DNA of 25,644 bases from a virus: IMG/VR virus record IMGVR_UViG_3300042691_014555, positions 1-25,644 of that record; one strand, written 5' to 3'. The translations under genes and the position numbers were made by a program. Below the pieces are notes generated by a model. It made no database searches. It saw nothing but the letters and a program-made list of their open reading frames with translations, and was not told where the DNA came from. Positions 6,978-12,029 of the stretch are shown in pieces (the stretch's first letter is position 1; each line of letters opens with the position of its first letter).

Positions 6978-8276
6978 TTATTCGGTATCGGCATCGGTGT
7001 CATCGTCTGACTTAGGCATCTTGTCCTCGTCGGCGTAGTACTCACCGCTGTCCTCGTGGTGGTACACATCGCGCTTGAGGTGGTACTCGTCATCGTCAAC
7101 GCACATCACGATGCGCTCATCGTCACAGTGGTAGTAGTCACCGTCGACCTCGACGGTATTGTCGGCATGCTCAGCGTCACCGTTACGCAGGATCACGATC
7201 CCGTTGGAATCGAGGTACTCATCGTCGTAGTACTCTTGATGCGACTCGACATATATAGCATGGTCTTGGTGTACGTAGTACTGACGGCCGTTGCGGCCAT
7301 AGGCATACACATAGCTGTTCTCGCAGCAGGAGTTGCAGATAATGTCCTCTTCCCACGGGCCTGACCAATGGCCATCGCCGTCACGCACACGGTCACCACA
7401 GTCAGAGCATTCAGTGCCACCGCATTCATCAGCGTCACCGCCGGTGTTGTCGCATTTGTAGTCACCGTCATCCACGATGAGCAGGTAGTTGCTATTGCAA
7501 TTACCTTTGCGTGTTACCTCTTTAACGTTACCGTCGAGGAAGGGTGCAACGAACCCGCAGTCGTTGCGGGCCGGGATGATCTTGAGCTTGCAGTTCGCCC
7601 AATCACCCACCTTGGCATAGCCCTGAGCTTTGAGCCACACCTCAAGCTGCTCGTCGGCGGGGGAATACCCATCGACCTTTTTGTAGCTACGCACGAAGAA
7701 CTTATTGTCCCCAGCCTGCATGCACAGCGCACGGCCCACGGTGTCGCCACCTTGCATACGCACTGCCATGTGCCAGCCAAACGCAGGGTCATACACTTCA
7801 TACGGGTGGTGGTATACGCCGTCCTCACCCTTGACCCCGCTGTCGTCTTCCCACTGCATACATGAGCCCGGCCCCCGTTCTAGGTGGTAGATCATCTCGG
7901 CCATGGTGTGGATGAACTTGAACTCGGCGGACTGGGATTGAGCCAGCGCCACGATGTCCCGGATGGCATCGTCAGGCATCACGAAGTGGGCCCGCAGGTA
8001 CTTGCCAAGGGTTGTGACTGTCTGCCGGTTTTGCATCCCGTCCCGGTCGCTGCGGGTGTACGCCACCCTAGTCATGTCGTTTGGGTACGTCTTGCTCTCA
8101 TGCGGCCACTGCAACAGCAGCGCATGCCAGTCGATGGGCTGGAACATCTCCACTGCCTTCATCACGTACGGGTGATACCGGGCGGCTCCTGACTCCCGAG
8201 CGAACCACTCACGATGGCGGGCCACGATGAACCGGGCATCGTTCATTACATCTAACATGTTTTGTCCGTTGTACAT
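6978..8276 (-). CDS. Acidic protein with a Cys-rich zinc-ribbon segment, 432 aa
   Basis: The N-terminal 240 residues look globular and mixed alpha/beta (begins MYNGQNMLDVMNDARF). From about 255 to 320 there is a Cys cluster: CDNTGGDADECGG, then CSDCGD, then CNSCCEN, enough for one or two zinc sites. The last 110 residues are strongly acidic and rich in Tyr, His and Asp, with a loosely repeated unit of the type YYxDDEYxD followed by a turn (YYDDEYLDSNG; YYHCDDERIVMC; YYADEDKM). This could be a metal-binding or DNA-mimicking tail. The start at 8276 has only a weak AAAGA site; the in-frame ATG at 8258 is an alternative. No family is recognised. It precedes the peptidase by 22 bases. Confidence 0.85.
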   Translation of the reverse strand: MYNGQNMLDVMNDARFIVARHREWFARESGAARYHPYVMKAVEMFQPIDWHALLLQWPHESKTYPNDMTRVAYTRSDRDGMQNRQTVTTLGKYLRAHFVMPDDAIRDIVALAQSQSAEFKFIHTMAEMIYHLERGPGSCMQWEDDSGVKGEDGVYHHPYEVYDPAFGWHMAVRMQGGDTVGRALCMQAGDNKFFVRSYKKVDGYSPADEQLEVWLKAQGYAKVGDWANCKLKIIPARNDCGFVAPFLDGNVKEVTRKGNCNSNYLLIVDDGDYKCDNTGGDADECGGTECSDCGDRVRDGDGHWSGPWEEDIICNSCCENSYVYAYGRNGRQYYVHQDHAIYVESHQEYYDDEYLDSNGIVILRNGDAEHADNTVEVDGDYYHCDDERIVMCVDDDEYHLKRDVYHHEDSGEYYADEDKMPKSDDDTDADTE

Positions 8277-8300
8277 AGCATCTTTCTTTCAGTTGCGAAT

Positions 8301-8322
8301 GCCCCCTGAGTCGGCAGGGGGC
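8301..8322 (-). other. GC-rich intergenic hairpin
   Basis: GCCCCCTG (8301-8308) and CAGGGGGC (8315-8322) form a perfect 8-bp stem with a 6-base loop, ten bases from palindrome copy 3 and 25 bases upstream of the 432-aa gene. No T-run follows on the minus strand, so it is not a classic terminator. It may protect the transcript or slow the polymerase. Confidence 0.6.
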
Positions 8323-8331
8323 TAACCGTTT

Positions 8332-8347
8332 TTCCTACGGGTAGGAT
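8332..8347. repeat. 16-bp palindrome, copy 3 of 7
   Basis: TTCCTACGGGTAGGAT: GG centre, last base mismatched. It directly abuts the stop codon of the 65-aa gene at 8348. Confidence 0.8.
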
Positions 8348-8545
8348 TTATTGGGGTGGATAGCTCAGGTTATCTTTCACCCACGTGACCAGCAGGTGGG
8401 CGTCCAGTGCTGCATCTTTGATGGGTTCAAGGTGGTTTGGGTTCACCGTGCTGGCCTCCATTAAGTTTTCTGCCTCCCTGGCTATACCAGCCAGTAGTTT
8501 GTGCAGGTGGTCCAATGCATCGTGCAGGTTGTCGGGGTTTGTCAT
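8348..8545 (-). CDS. Hypothetical protein, 65 aa
   Basis: Start chosen at 8545, where GGAG precedes the ATG and an ATGA overlap joins it to the upstream gene. The product begins MTNPDNLHDALDHLHKLL and looks like a short helical bundle: two helices with a proline-containing turn (NPNHLEP) and a final helix (DAHLLVTWVKDNL). It resembles many small phage proteins without function. A palindrome copy follows the stop without a gap. Confidence 0.75.
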   Translation of the reverse strand: MTNPDNLHDALDHLHKLLAGIAREAENLMEASTVNPNHLEPIKDAALDAHLLVTWVKDNLSYPPQ

Positions 8546-8757
8546 TTGGTTTCTCCGTTGATGAGTGCCGCTATTTTTGCAGCGGGGGTGTTGAACACGC
8601 TTTCTACGCGGTAGCGTCCGTACATGGTGATGCACACCTCTACGCGGGGCATACCTGCGTGTATGCCTTTTTCATACGGCGTCTCTTGTTGCACATACAC
8701 TACATGTATGGGGTTGACCCACAGGTCAGTGTCGGGAAGTTTTACTAGCTTTTTCAT
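8542..8757 (-). CDS. Hypothetical protein, 71 aa
   Basis: ATG at 8757 preceded by AAGGAAAAACCGA. The product begins MKKLVKLPDTDLWVNP and is mostly strands (IHVVYVQQE, RVEVCITMY, YRVESVF) followed by a helix (AAKIAALINGE). The compact strand-rich fold followed by one helix occurs in several small phage proteins, but no family can be named. Its start overlaps the stop of an 11-codon mini-frame at 8754-8786. Confidence 0.78.
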   Translation of the reverse strand: MKKLVKLPDTDLWVNPIHVVYVQQETPYEKGIHAGMPRVEVCITMYGRYRVESVFNTPAAKIAALINGETK

Positions 8758-8786
8758 TCGGTTTTTCCTTGCAGTGCCTCGATCAT
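8754..8786 (-). CDS. Possible 10-residue mini-gene
   Basis: ATG at 8786 with AGGAG seven bases upstream and a stop that overlaps the next start (ATGA at 8754-8757). It encodes MIEALQGKTE. The site is as strong as those of its neighbours, so ribosomes probably use it, either to make a peptide or to carry translation from the 55-aa gene into the 71-aa gene. The short length keeps confidence low. Confidence 0.35.
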   Translation of the reverse strand: MIEALQGKTE

Positions 8787-8787
8787 G

Positions 8788-8955
8788 TCATTGCTCCTCT
8801 TTGTAAAAAACATGGTTGACGTACCAGTCCTTGCTGGCGCTGTCGGGGTCTTTGTCCAGCTCAGCCCACGCTAGGTCTTCAGCTTCGCTGGGGGTCTCGG
8901 CCTCCACCTCAATTTCAAGGAAGGCCGTGCGTTTGAACTCTACGTAAAACTTCAT
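8788..8955 (-). CDS. Hypothetical protein, 55 aa
   Basis: ATG at 8955 preceded by AAGGAGAAATCCA; the longer frame lacks a binding site. The product begins MKFYVEFKRTAFLEIEV: two beta strands and then a helix (PSEAEDLAWAELDKD), the beta-beta-alpha pattern of small phage proteins in which an EVEAETPSEAEDLA-type segment recurs. Acidic, no Cys. Function unknown. Confidence 0.78.
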   Translation of the reverse strand: MKFYVEFKRTAFLEIEVEAETPSEAEDLAWAELDKDPDSASKDWYVNHVFYKEEQ

Positions 8956-8971
8956 TGGATTTCTCCTTCGG

Positions 8972-9115
8972 TTAAATACAGTAACGGTACCCGCGCCCAT
9001 CATCGGTTGCGGTCAGGTGGCGCAGGTGCAACTCAGCCAGCACCTTGTCAATGAACACCGCCTCAAGCCAGGGCGTCTCGGTGTCACTCCCCCACAAAAG
9101 CCATACTTGTTTCAT
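8972..9115 (-). CDS. Hypothetical protein, 47 aa
   Basis: ATG at 9115 preceded by GAGGACAAC, with an ATGA overlap to the zinc-ribbon gene upstream. The product begins MKQVWLLWGSDTETPWLE and continues with a helix (FIDKVLAELHLRHL) and a short strand to CI. Very small soluble proteins beginning with strand-Trp-Gly-Ser patterns are seen in other phages; no function is known. The frame upstream of this ATG is not coding. Confidence 0.7.
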   Translation of the reverse strand: MKQVWLLWGSDTETPWLEAVFIDKVLAELHLRHLTATDDGRGYRYCI

Positions 9116-9318
9116 GTTGTCCTCTTGGGGTTTAACTGTTTCAGGGTCTCGGGGTTGGTGATGAGCATGTAATTGCTCTTGTTGATAGGTGCTGTGGTGT
9201 GCTTCTGCGCTTTGGCAAGGCGCTCGCCGCAGTCCATGCAGGTGCGGTATCCGAGCGCGGCGCGTCTGTGGTCTACGTGCCCGCCCCAGCAGTGGGTACA
9301 GAGAATCTTGTGGCTCAT
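9112..9318 (-). CDS. Zinc-ribbon protein, 68 aa
   Basis: ATG at 9318 follows AAGGAACCC. The product begins MSHKILCTHCWGGHVDHR and has CxxC at 7-10 and a second CxxC at 27-30 (CMDCG), a four-Cys zinc ribbon with His neighbours. The remaining 35 residues are basic and Thr/Pro-rich. Small zinc ribbons of this kind often bind DNA, RNA or a polymerase subunit; which one applies cannot be seen. It is the first clear gene after the 420-base leader that starts at the consensus promoter, so it is a candidate early gene. Confidence 0.8.
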   Translation of the reverse strand: MSHKILCTHCWGGHVDHRRAALGYRTCMDCGERLAKAQKHTTAPINKSNYMLITNPETLKQLNPKRTT

Positions 9319-9369
9319 GGGTTCCTTTCGTTGCGATAAGGTTGTGGTTGTGGTGCGGTATGCACCCCA

Positions 9370-9388
9370 AAGGACACGGGGTGTCCTT
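9370..9388 (-). other. Perfect 8-bp hairpin in the leader
   Basis: AAGGACAC (9370-9377) and GTGTCCTT (9381-9388) flank a 3-base centre, 52 bases upstream of the zinc-ribbon start. There is no T-run, so it is not a standard terminator. It may be a protein-binding site or a pause hairpin. Confidence 0.6.
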
Positions 9389-9580
9389 CAGGCTGGCTAC
9401 AGCATGTGAACGGGTGTGGATATTTATACCCAGCACCCGAATGTTTTTCTCATTGCTTGTTTGGTTTTACTTCGCCTACTCGTGCAGGAAGGTGTCCGGG
9501 CAAGGTGTGGTTTTCTTCTCTTGCGATCTACCTATGCACTTCTCGTTGGGGTTGCCCCGTATTAATCCGAGCGGCGAAGG

Positions 9581-9630
9581 GGGGGATGCATGGCATGGTG
9601 CGGGCTGCGAACAGCCGCACTACATCCCCC
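9581..9630 (-). ncRNA. Two-part stem-loop in the leader, possible structured RNA
   Basis: The outer stem pairs GGGGGATG (9581-9588) with CATCCCCC (9623-9630). The inner stem pairs 9598-9607 with 9612-9620, nine base pairs with one bulged base, and is closed by a loop that reads UUCG on the minus strand. A 9-base internal segment (9589-9597) lies on one side. Stems this long and GC-rich are unlikely by chance in a short gene-free stretch. No riboswitch class is recognised. Confidence 0.5.
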
Positions 9631-9664
9631 GAATGAGTTGTGAAAAAGCAGGTGGCGCGTAAAG

Positions 9665-9680
9665 TTCCTACGGGTAGGAA
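9665..9680. repeat. 16-bp palindrome, copy 4 of 7
   Basis: TTCCTACGGGTAGGAA with perfect 7-bp arms and a GG centre. It lies in the leader about 57 bases downstream of the predicted transcription start. Confidence 0.85.
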
Positions 9681-9743
9681 AAATCCGCAAGGTGAAGAAA
9701 CCCGTGCGCCACACAGCGGGACGATCCCCGACTGTTACTTAAC

Positions 9744-9772
9744 ATTATAAAGTAGTTCGGGGGGTTTGTCAA
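9744..9772 (-). promoter_or_regulatory. Consensus sigma70 promoter of the leftward operon
   Basis: On the minus strand TTGACA (9767-9772) and TATAAT (9744-9749) both match the consensus exactly, with 17 bases between them. Predicted start is near 9737. It reads into the leader and the small-gene run from 9318 downward. Such a perfect host-type promoter is typical of early phage genes. Confidence 0.85.
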
Positions 9773-9804
9773 GTTGGAACTATGATGTTTTTATGTATCT
9801 CTGG

Positions 9805-9818
9805 GGGGCTTTTGCCCC
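9805..9818 (-). other. Hairpin after the 167-aa gene
   Basis: GGGGCTTTTGCCCC forms a 5-bp stem with a 4-base loop seven bases after the stop at 9825. On the minus strand no T-run follows, so termination is uncertain. It may mark the end of that message ahead of the next promoter. Confidence 0.4.
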
Positions 9819-9824
9819 GTGCGC

Positions 9825-10328
9825 TCACGATACCCGCACCACCTTCAAATACCGGGCATGGTCTTTCGGATCGCCAGCGCCCACACGTAGGGTCTCGGTG
9901 CGGAACTCGCGGTCATGGTTCTTGGTGTGGTAATGGCAGGCCACGCGCAGGTTGTTGGCATGGACGAACGGCACGATCACGATCCCCCCGACTGGCATGG
10001 TTTTGATGTGGTAGACCGCCTGCTTGCGGTCCATGACGAGGTAGGTATCGAGTAGGGCTATGAGTTGGGCTTGGTGGGATGTGTCGTGCAGGCTGCGGCT
10101 GTCGGGGGTTAGGTTTTGATAGTAATGCAGGCGGGCCTGCACTTCCGCGTTGGAATTGATGCGGGCAACGCCGCTCAAGGGGTTGGTGGGGTTTGAGTGC
10201 TGGGCAGGGATGTCGGCAGCAGCATAGGCGCTGCGGGTCAGTTCGGGGTTGGGGTCCATGTCGGCAGGGGTGTCGAGGGTGCTGAGGGTGCTACGCAGGG
10301 GGCGTGGGGGGACGGGCTGAAAGGGCAT
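9825..10328 (-). CDS. Hypothetical protein, 167 aa
   Basis: Start chosen at 10328 (MPFQPVPPRPLRSTL) because GGAG lies seven bases upstream; a longer frame has no binding site. Residues 1-75 are rich in Pro, Ser, Thr and Ala and probably disordered. Residues 75-115 include helices (AEVQARLHYYQNL, AQLIALLDTYLVM), and the C-terminal 50 residues are strands with many His and Arg (ACHYHTKNHDREFR). No known motif is recognised. The gene stands alone between the candidate origin/control region and the main leftward promoter, so it may be a separate regulatory or replication gene, but this rests on position only. Confidence 0.75.
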   Translation of the reverse strand: MPFQPVPPRPLRSTLSTLDTPADMDPNPELTRSAYAAADIPAQHSNPTNPLSGVARINSNAEVQARLHYYQNLTPDSRSLHDTSHQAQLIALLDTYLVMDRKQAVYHIKTMPVGGIVIVPFVHANNLRVACHYHTKNHDREFRTETLRVGAGDPKDHARYLKVVRVS

Positions 10329-10408
10329 GAGGGTGCTCCGGTGGGTTGAAAAGGGTGATTGTACTACGTTCCTAAAAGTCACAATTGGGGACTACCTAAA
10401 GCTACTGA

Positions 10409-10571
10409 AAGCTAAGATGTTCCTAAGCGTGTTCTGGAAAAAAGGGGGTGAAAAGGGGGTGATTTAGGAAATGGTGAAATCGATTAGGGAACGGGGAAAC
10501 CCAATGAAATCGCGGGTTGTGGCGGGGGGTGCCTACCAAAAGCTAAGGAATTAAGCGATTAAAAAGCTAAG
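10409..10571 (+). repeat. Direct repeat AAAGCTAAG, three copies
   Basis: Exact 9-base copies at 10409-10417, 10539-10547 and 10563-10571, with a partial copy at 10397-10404. The last two are 24 bases apart start to start, close to two helical turns. Confidence 0.6.
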
Positions 10572-10596
10572 TCGTGAAAAATCAGCGCCAGCTTTT

Positions 10597-10612
10597 TTCC
10601 TACGGGTAGGAA
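10597..10612. repeat. 16-bp palindrome, copy 5 of 7
   Basis: TTCCTACGGGTAGGAA, perfect arms with a GG centre, preceded by a run of T. It lies inside the gene-free region between the direct repeats and the AT block. Confidence 0.85.
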
Positions 10613-10721
10613 GTTGAGGGGAATGAGTTGCAGCAAAAAGAGTTTACAAGGAAGTCCCAACAACCGGCCAAAATCCCCCAAGAAAATTTTCCAGAGCTGC
10701 CAAACGTTCTTTTTTAGGAAC

Positions 10722-10759
10722 ATTAATAAATTAATATAATATAGTATATTATATATATA
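10722..10759. other. AT-only block, possible unwinding element
   Basis: Of 38 bases only one (10744) is G; the rest are A or T, in a genome that is otherwise GC-rich. This would melt easily. It also contains TATAAT-like sequence on both strands. Confidence 0.6.
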
Positions 10760-10775
10760 GAAAAAGAGGTTTTAA
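10748..10775 (-). promoter_or_regulatory. Possible promoter for the 167-aa gene
   Basis: On the minus strand TTAAAA (10770-10775) and TATAAT (10748-10753) are 16 bases apart. The -10 box is perfect but lies in an AT-only block, where such matches arise easily. The leader to the gene would be about 400 bases. Confidence 0.35.
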
Positions 10776-10789
10776 TTTGGTCGCTGCTG

Positions 10790-10929
10790 GTGGCTGCTTA
10801 TGCTGATTGCCACAACTTATCATGTTCTGGTAGTTGTCTGGAACGTACTTGGAACAAAGTTTAGAATTTAGGTTTTTGTGAAAGCCGTGGTCGTGGCTGC
10901 TCTCGCCCGTGGCTGCTGCCGTGGCTGCT
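10790..10929 (+). repeat. Direct repeat GTGGCTGCT, four copies
   Basis: Exact copies at 10790-10798, 10893-10901, 10909-10917 and 10921-10929; the last three are 16 and 12 bases apart. They sit on the right side of the AT block and could be iterons. Confidence 0.6.
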
Positions 10930-11042
10930 CTTACCCACCAGTTCCCTCGGCGCAAGCATTGATGCTGGTTAGCAAGGGAAACATGTGCTATGGGTCTGGT
11001 TGATACGTGAACGTGGGCGTTCCAGAACGCAGACGCAAAAAA

Positions 11043-11060
11043 GCCCCGAAAAATCGGGGC
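11043..11060 (-). terminator. Rho-independent terminator, second of a tandem pair
   Basis: Stem GCCCCGA/TCGGGGC with a 4-base loop, followed on the minus strand by a T-run (11037-11042). It backs up the terminator at 11069-11088 after the 161-aa gene. Confidence 0.85.
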
Positions 11061-11068
11061 GCAAAAAA

Positions 11069-11088
11069 GCCCGGGTCAAAGCCCGGGC
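11069..11088 (-). terminator. Rho-independent terminator, first of a tandem pair
   Basis: Perfect 7-bp stem GCCCGGG/CCCGGGC with a 6-base loop, followed on the minus strand by six T (11063-11068). It ends the message of the 161-aa gene and isolates it from the gene-free region. Confidence 0.88.
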
Positions 11089-11092
11089 GGAA

Positions 11093-11108
11093 TTCCTACA
11101 GGTAGGAA
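11093..11108. repeat. 16-bp palindrome, copy 6 of 7
   Basis: TTCCTACAGGTAGGAA, perfect arms with an AG centre. It lies between the stop of the 161-aa gene (11112) and the tandem terminators. Confidence 0.85.
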
Positions 11109-11111
11109 AAA

Positions 11112-11597
11112 TTAGTCTTTAATTTCGTAACCCTCGGATTCAAGGGTTACACGGATCAGGTCAGATAATGAACCCTCATCATTGTCATATGACCCTTGCA
11201 GATCAGACACCAATGCAGCGAAACCCTCATGTGAAAACAGTTTTGCGAGAATCGGGAAAATTGTGGTGTCTTTTTCGCCCTTGCCCTTGCCCTTGGCGCC
11301 CTTGCCCTTGCTGGCCGAAAACGAAAATTCCGTGCCATTGTTGACACAATCGGCCACTGTGGTAACGTAGTTCATTAGGGTTTTTTCTGACTTACCCGGA
11401 AAACCTGCCTTATATGCATCGATTAGCTGCACGCGATACTGGCACGTTTTCTTCGATGCGCCGATTGTGACTTGCCCTTTCCGCAGGGTTTCGATGTGAC
11501 CCTTGATTACTGCAAGGGCGGAAAGCCCCGCATTGTGGGCGGATGCGATACCCTTGAAAAGGGCGATAGTGTCAATGGTGGATTGTGTAGTAGCCAT
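11112..11597 (-). CDS. Hypothetical protein with a Lys/Gly repeat linker, 161 aa
   Basis: The product begins MATTQSTIDTIALFKGIA. Two helical halves are joined by a flexible basic linker, KGKGAKGKGKGEKD (about residues 97-110), encoded by a tandem CCCTTG-type repeat at 11278-11311. The N-terminal half (residues 25-90) has Lys/Arg-rich helices with a GKSEKTLMNYVTTV segment that could be a helix-turn-helix. The gene is a single-cistron unit: its own promoter with an overlapping inverted repeat (11644-11697), and two strong terminators behind it. That isolation and its position at the divergence of the two arms suggest a regulator, which is inference. No family is recognised. Confidence 0.8.
   Translation of the reverse strand: MATTQSTIDTIALFKGIASAHNAGLSALAVIKGHIETLRKGQVTIGASKKTCQYRVQLIDAYKAGFPGKSEKTLMNYVTTVADCVNNGTEFSFSASKGKGAKGKGKGEKDTTIFPILAKLFSHEGFAALVSDLQGSYDNDEGSLSDLIRVTLESEGYEIKD
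11278..11311 (-). repeat. Tandem CCCTTG hexamer repeat inside the 161-aa gene
   Basis: About five hexamer units (CCCTTG with one GCGCC interruption) encode the Lys-Gly linker. Such tracts are prone to slippage, so the linker length may vary between relatives. Confidence 0.7.
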
Positions 11598-11643
11598 GAT
11601 ACGGAAAACCTTTCATTACGAAACCCGAAAACCCTCGGGGAGG

Positions 11644-11663
11644 CATGCACTTGTTTGTGCATG
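11644..11663. promoter_or_regulatory. Inverted repeat over the transcription start of the 161-aa gene, likely operator
   Basis: CATGCAC (11644-11650) and GTGCATG (11657-11663) are perfect arms with a 6-base spacer. They cover the predicted start of the minus-strand promoter at 11670-11697, the usual place for a repressor site. Confidence 0.55.
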
Positions 11664-11669
11664 GGGTCT

Positions 11670-11697
11670 ATTGTGACACATTGGTAGGCATTGTCAA
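11670..11697 (-). promoter_or_regulatory. Promoter for the 161-aa gene
   Basis: On the minus strand TTGACA (11692-11697, perfect) is followed after 16 bases by CACAAT (11670-11675, four of six). The weak -10 box suggests regulation. Palindrome copy 7 lies 13 bases upstream of the -35 box. Confidence 0.55.
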
Positions 11698-11710
11698 ATG
11701 GTATCAGTCT

Positions 11711-11726
11711 TTCCTACCGGTAGGAA
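11711..11726. repeat. 16-bp palindrome, copy 7 of 7
   Basis: TTCCTACCGGTAGGAA, the only copy whose full 16 bases are a perfect palindrome. It sits directly upstream of the promoter of the 161-aa gene, between the two divergent arms. Confidence 0.85.
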
Positions 11727-11926
11727 TTTCCCAGGCTGGCTGGCCAGCGGGCGGCGCGAGGGCGCAGCCAGTTCCCCCACCGGGGCGGCACCCCCCAAAA
11801 TGGCTTTGGGACTCCCGTGTTTGCATTACACTGTATTCCGCACAAACAAACCCAAAAAATACAAGAATCAAAAAATTAAAATCCCCCCGGGCTGACCCCA
11901 CCCCCTCGTTCTGGAACACACCCCCC

Positions 11927-11956
11927 TTGATGGTACCTAGACACTTTTCCTATATT
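11927..11956 (+). promoter_or_regulatory. Possible promoter of the structural operon
   Basis: TTGATG (11927-11932) and TATATT (11951-11956) are 18 bases apart. The predicted start lies close to the first possible terS start codon at 11973. Moderate match only. Confidence 0.4.
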
Positions 11957-12029
11957 GGGGTATCATTTTTCAATGATCACAGTCATTCCTGAACTGTCCG
12001 TGCCGATTCCCGAAGGGAGGGACGCGGTT

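Larger units (their letters stand above)
9319..9737 (-). other. Gene-free structured leader of the main leftward transcript
   Basis: About 420 bases between the predicted start of transcription and the first gene hold no convincing coding frame on either strand. They contain a palindrome copy (9665-9680), a long two-part stem-loop (9581-9630) and an 8-bp hairpin (9370-9388). The length and structure suggest post-transcriptional control or a small RNA processed from the leader. Confidence 0.5.
10329..11111. other. Gene-free control region with direct repeats, candidate replication origin
   Basis: Almost 800 bases without a credible gene. It contains three copies of AAAGCTAAG (10409, 10539, 10563), GTTCCTAA at 10368 and 10420 with its inverse TTAGGAAC at 10714, a 38-base block of A/T with a single G (10722-10759), four copies of GTGGCTGCT (10790, 10893, 10909, 10921), one 16-bp palindrome, and GCGTTC-CA-GAACGC at 11017-11030. 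Direct repeats beside an easily melted AT block are the usual layout of a replication origin. No gene here proves it. Confidence 0.45.
11598..11972. other. Divergent control region between the two arms
   Basis: It holds the minus-strand promoter and operator of the 161-aa gene, palindrome copy 7, a GC-rich stretch (11737-11793) with the 10-bp palindrome GCTGGCCAGC at 11739-11748, and an inverted repeat CCCAAA/TTTGGG (11794-11810). Near 11927-11956 is a possible promoter for the terminase genes. No coding frame is convincing here. Confidence 0.6.

Noticed and set aside
8301-8322. Intergenic hairpin as a rho-independent terminator
   Set aside because: Good stem but no T-run follows on the minus strand; listed only as a hairpin.
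9189-9662. 157-codon open frame on the plus strand across the leader
   Set aside because: No binding site, aberrant composition (many Arg, Cys, Trp), and overlap with the zinc-ribbon gene and the structured leader.
9631-10630. GAATGAGTTG present at 9631-9640 and 10621-10630, each near a palindrome copy
   Set aside because: Only two 10-base copies, on opposite sides of the palindromes and at different distances; may be chance.
10749-10955. 68-codon open frame on the minus strand in the gene-free region
   Set aside because: Its sequence is set by the GTGGCTGCT repeats and the AT block, it lacks a binding site, and the protein is low in complexity (Ala/Thr run). Treated as non-coding.
4450-11726. 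The 16-bp palindromes as a CRISPR array or terminators
   Set aside because: Copies are hundreds to thousands of bases apart with genes between them, so no array. The stem is short with no consistent T-run in the direction of transcription.
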